From an uncultured Verrucomicrobiota bacterium (lineage in GTDB: Bacteria > Verrucomicrobiota > Verrucomicrobiia > Limisphaerales > SXTU01), in the NCBI GenBank assembly GCA_903863315.1, contig CAIPBN010000405.1, positions 1 through 14,924 of the forward strand: a stretch of DNA of 14,924 bases, given 5' to 3'. Within the stretch, counting starts at the first letter, position 1, and each line of letters opens with the position of its first letter. Both the position numbers and the translations under genes were made by a program. Under the pieces are notes generated by a model. That model searched no databases. It saw only the letters and a list, made by a program, of their open reading frames with translations, and was not told the origin of the DNA. Below are positions 13,514 to 14,924 of the stretch, piece by piece.

Positions 13514-14924
13514 ATGCATCCTTCTCTCACTTACAGAAGAGAAATCGATGGTTTGCGCGCGATCGCTGTGCTGCCCGTCATTTTCTTTCATGCTGGATTT
13601 GAGTTGTTCAAGGGCGGATTTGTTGGCGTTGATGTCTTCTTCGTCATCAGCGGCTATCTCATCACCTCGACCATACTTGCGGACAAGGAAGCGGGCACGT
13701 TCACGCTCACCAGCTTTTACGAACGCAGAGCACGACGGATACTTCCAGCCCTGTTTTTTGTAATGCTGGTTTGTCTGCCATTTGCATGGAGATGGATGTT
13801 GCCTGATTACTTCGAAAACTTCGGCCAAAGCGTCGTGGCAACTGTTTTCTTCAGCAACAATGTATTGCTGGCTAAGACCACTGGCTATTTCGACTTGGAA
13901 AGTGAGTTTAAACCCCTGCTTCACACCTGGAGCCTGGGGGTTGAAGAACAATACTACGCTGTATTTCCACTGTTCTTTCTCTCCCTTTGCCGACTGGGTC
14001 GGCGCGGGCTGATCGCTGTGACCTTGTTCACCACACTGGTTAGCTTCGGAATCGCCCAAAGCTCCACGGCAGGAACAGGCACGCGTGCGTTTTATTTGAT
14101 TCAGACTCGCGCTTGGGAATTGCTGATCGGCGTTCTGACTGCTCTTTTTCAAGCCCGTCGCGATCGGACTCCCGCAGGCAGCGGTCAACCGGCTGGTCCA
14201 GTGATGAGCTGTCTGGGACTTTTCCTGATCCTCTACTCCGTCTTTTCTTTTGAAAAAGGGGTTCAACATCCGGAGTGGCACATGCTCCTGCCCACTTTGG
14301 GGACGGCATTCATCGTCTATTACGCCACAGGAGAAGGTCTTGCGGGCAGACTGCTTGGAGCTCCATGGCTCGTTGGCATTGGTTTGCTCAGCTACAGCGC
14401 CTATTTATGGCACCAGCCATTGTTCGCCTTTGCGCGGGTGCGAAGCTTAACGGAGCCGAGCGGGATGGCGATGTCCGGGTTGGCATTGCTCGCTGTCGCA
14501 CTCGCCTACCCGACTTGGAGATATATTGAAATGCCATTCAGAGATAAGAGTGCTGTTAGTCGAAAGGCGCTCCTTTTGGCAGCTGTATTGACAGGCCTGC
14601 TCCTCTCGTCAACTGGCTTCGCGATATATGCCAACTCTGGATTCGTGCATGCGCGTCCAGAGCTCAATTTGGAAATGAAGGCCGCTGGCCGCAGGCTGAA
14701 TGCGATCTATAACGAACATCCGTTCAAGTATAAGGGGGTGCAGTTTGCTGATCCGGCGAAGTTGAAGGTCCTGGTGCTTGGAAACAGCCTGGCTCGAGAT
14801 TTCATCAACTCAGGCTTGGAAAACGGCTTCTTCGGCAGCTGTGAGATTTCTTACAGTGACCGGACTCCTGCATGTCTGCGGAGCGAGAATGACATTCCAG
14901 AGTCCTTGAGAGAGTTGATTGCTA
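13514..14924 (+). CDS. Acyltransferase-3 / SGNH O-acyltransferase, 3' end beyond window
   Basis: 470 codons are seen, with no stop. The N-terminal part is a multi-pass membrane acyltransferase-3 domain: YRREIDGLRAIAVLPVIFFH (7-26, with the conserved His26), GGFVGVDVFFVISGYLIT, RRARRILPALF and HTWSLGVEEQYY (137-148). After the last membrane segment (about 360-376) an extracytoplasmic domain of SGNH type begins, with VLVLGNSLARDF at 419-430; Ser425 would be the nucleophile, but the usual GDS is GNS. Such OafA/OatA-like proteins move acetyl or other acyl groups across the membrane onto surface polysaccharide or peptidoglycan. An in-frame TGA directly precedes the ATG, so this is the first possible ATG; no clear ribosome binding site is seen. 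Codons are noticeably more A/T-ending than in the rest of the window, suggesting recent acquisition. Confidence 0.92.
   Translation, partial: MHPSLTYRREIDGLRAIAVLPVIFFHAGFELFKGGFVGVDVFFVISGYLITSTILADKEAGTFTLTSFYERRARRILPALFFVMLVCLPFAWRWMLPDYFENFGQSVVATVFFSNNVLLAKTTGYFDLESEFKPLLHTWSLGVEEQYYAVFPLFFLSLCRLGRRGLIAVTLFTTLVSFGIAQSSTAGTGTRAFYLIQTRAWELLIGVLTALFQARRDRTPAGSGQPAGPVMSCLGLFLILYSVFSFEKGVQHPEWHMLLPTLGTAFIVYYATGEGLAGRLLGAPWLVGIGLLSYSAYLWHQPLFAFARVRSLTEPSGMAMSGLALLAVALAYPTWRYIEMPFRDKSAVSRKALLLAAVLTGLLLSSTGFAIYANSGFVHARPELNLEMKAAGRRLNAIYNEHPFKYKGVQFADPAKLKVLVLGNSLARDFINSGLENGFFGSCEISYSDRTPACLRSENDIPESLRELIA

Noticed and set aside
13316..14281. 321-residue minus-strand frame opposite the acyltransferase
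   Set aside because: It has no motifs and crosses the end of the vWA gene, while the plus strand carries clear acyltransferase-3 blocks.

Overview
The window looks like a piece of a GC-rich chromosome from the Planctomycetota-Verrucomicrobiota group, most likely Verrucomicrobiota. The evidence is a cytochrome-like PSCyt1/DUF1549/DUF1553 protein paired with a Tat-exported DUF1501 protein, a secreted xylose-isomerase-like protein, weak or absent Shine-Dalgarno sites at many starts, and short heptamer repeats both between and inside genes. The lineage is an inference from gene content; no rRNA or tRNA gene was seen.

Layout. Positions 1-10092 are almost all coded on the minus strand. Read in the direction of transcription, the order is: a large secreted PSCyt1/DUF1549/DUF1553 protein (10092-6841); two small coiled-coil proteins (6790-6590 and 6587-6330); a DUF1501 protein overlapping the second by ATGA (6333-4870); homoserine dehydrogenase (4784-3450) and threonine synthase (3448-2093), one base apart; a protein built from two copies of a 66-residue unit (1973-1362); a secreted sugar isomerase/epimerase-like TIM barrel (1299-439); and one or two small genes at the left edge, interrupted by a repeat-like segment. 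Upstream of the large protein, 10130 to about 10720 holds the decayed remains of a PQQ-type beta-propeller gene, and the rest up to 11053 holds no convincing gene.

The right part is on the plus strand: an inverted-repeat element (11054-11144), a membrane-anchored von Willebrand factor A / glutamine-amidotransferase-like protein (11160-13352), and, in visibly more AT-rich DNA, the first 470 codons of an acyltransferase-3/SGNH O-acyltransferase that runs off the window (13514-14924).

How the genes fit together. Two themes stand out. One is amino-acid synthesis: hom and thrC carry out the branch from aspartate semialdehyde to threonine (homoserine kinase is not in the window). The other is the cell-envelope system typical of this phylum: the PSCyt1/DUF1549/DUF1553 plus DUF1501 pair and the secreted TIM barrel, generally associated with polysaccharide or sulfated-glycan breakdown although their chemistry is unproven. 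I see no clear defence system, CRISPR array, integrase or transposase. The most unusual material is the set of short repeats (an inverted repeat with heptamers before the vWA gene, and heptamer and octamer tracts inside the large PSCyt1 gene), the two coupled coiled-coil proteins, and the duplicated-unit protein.
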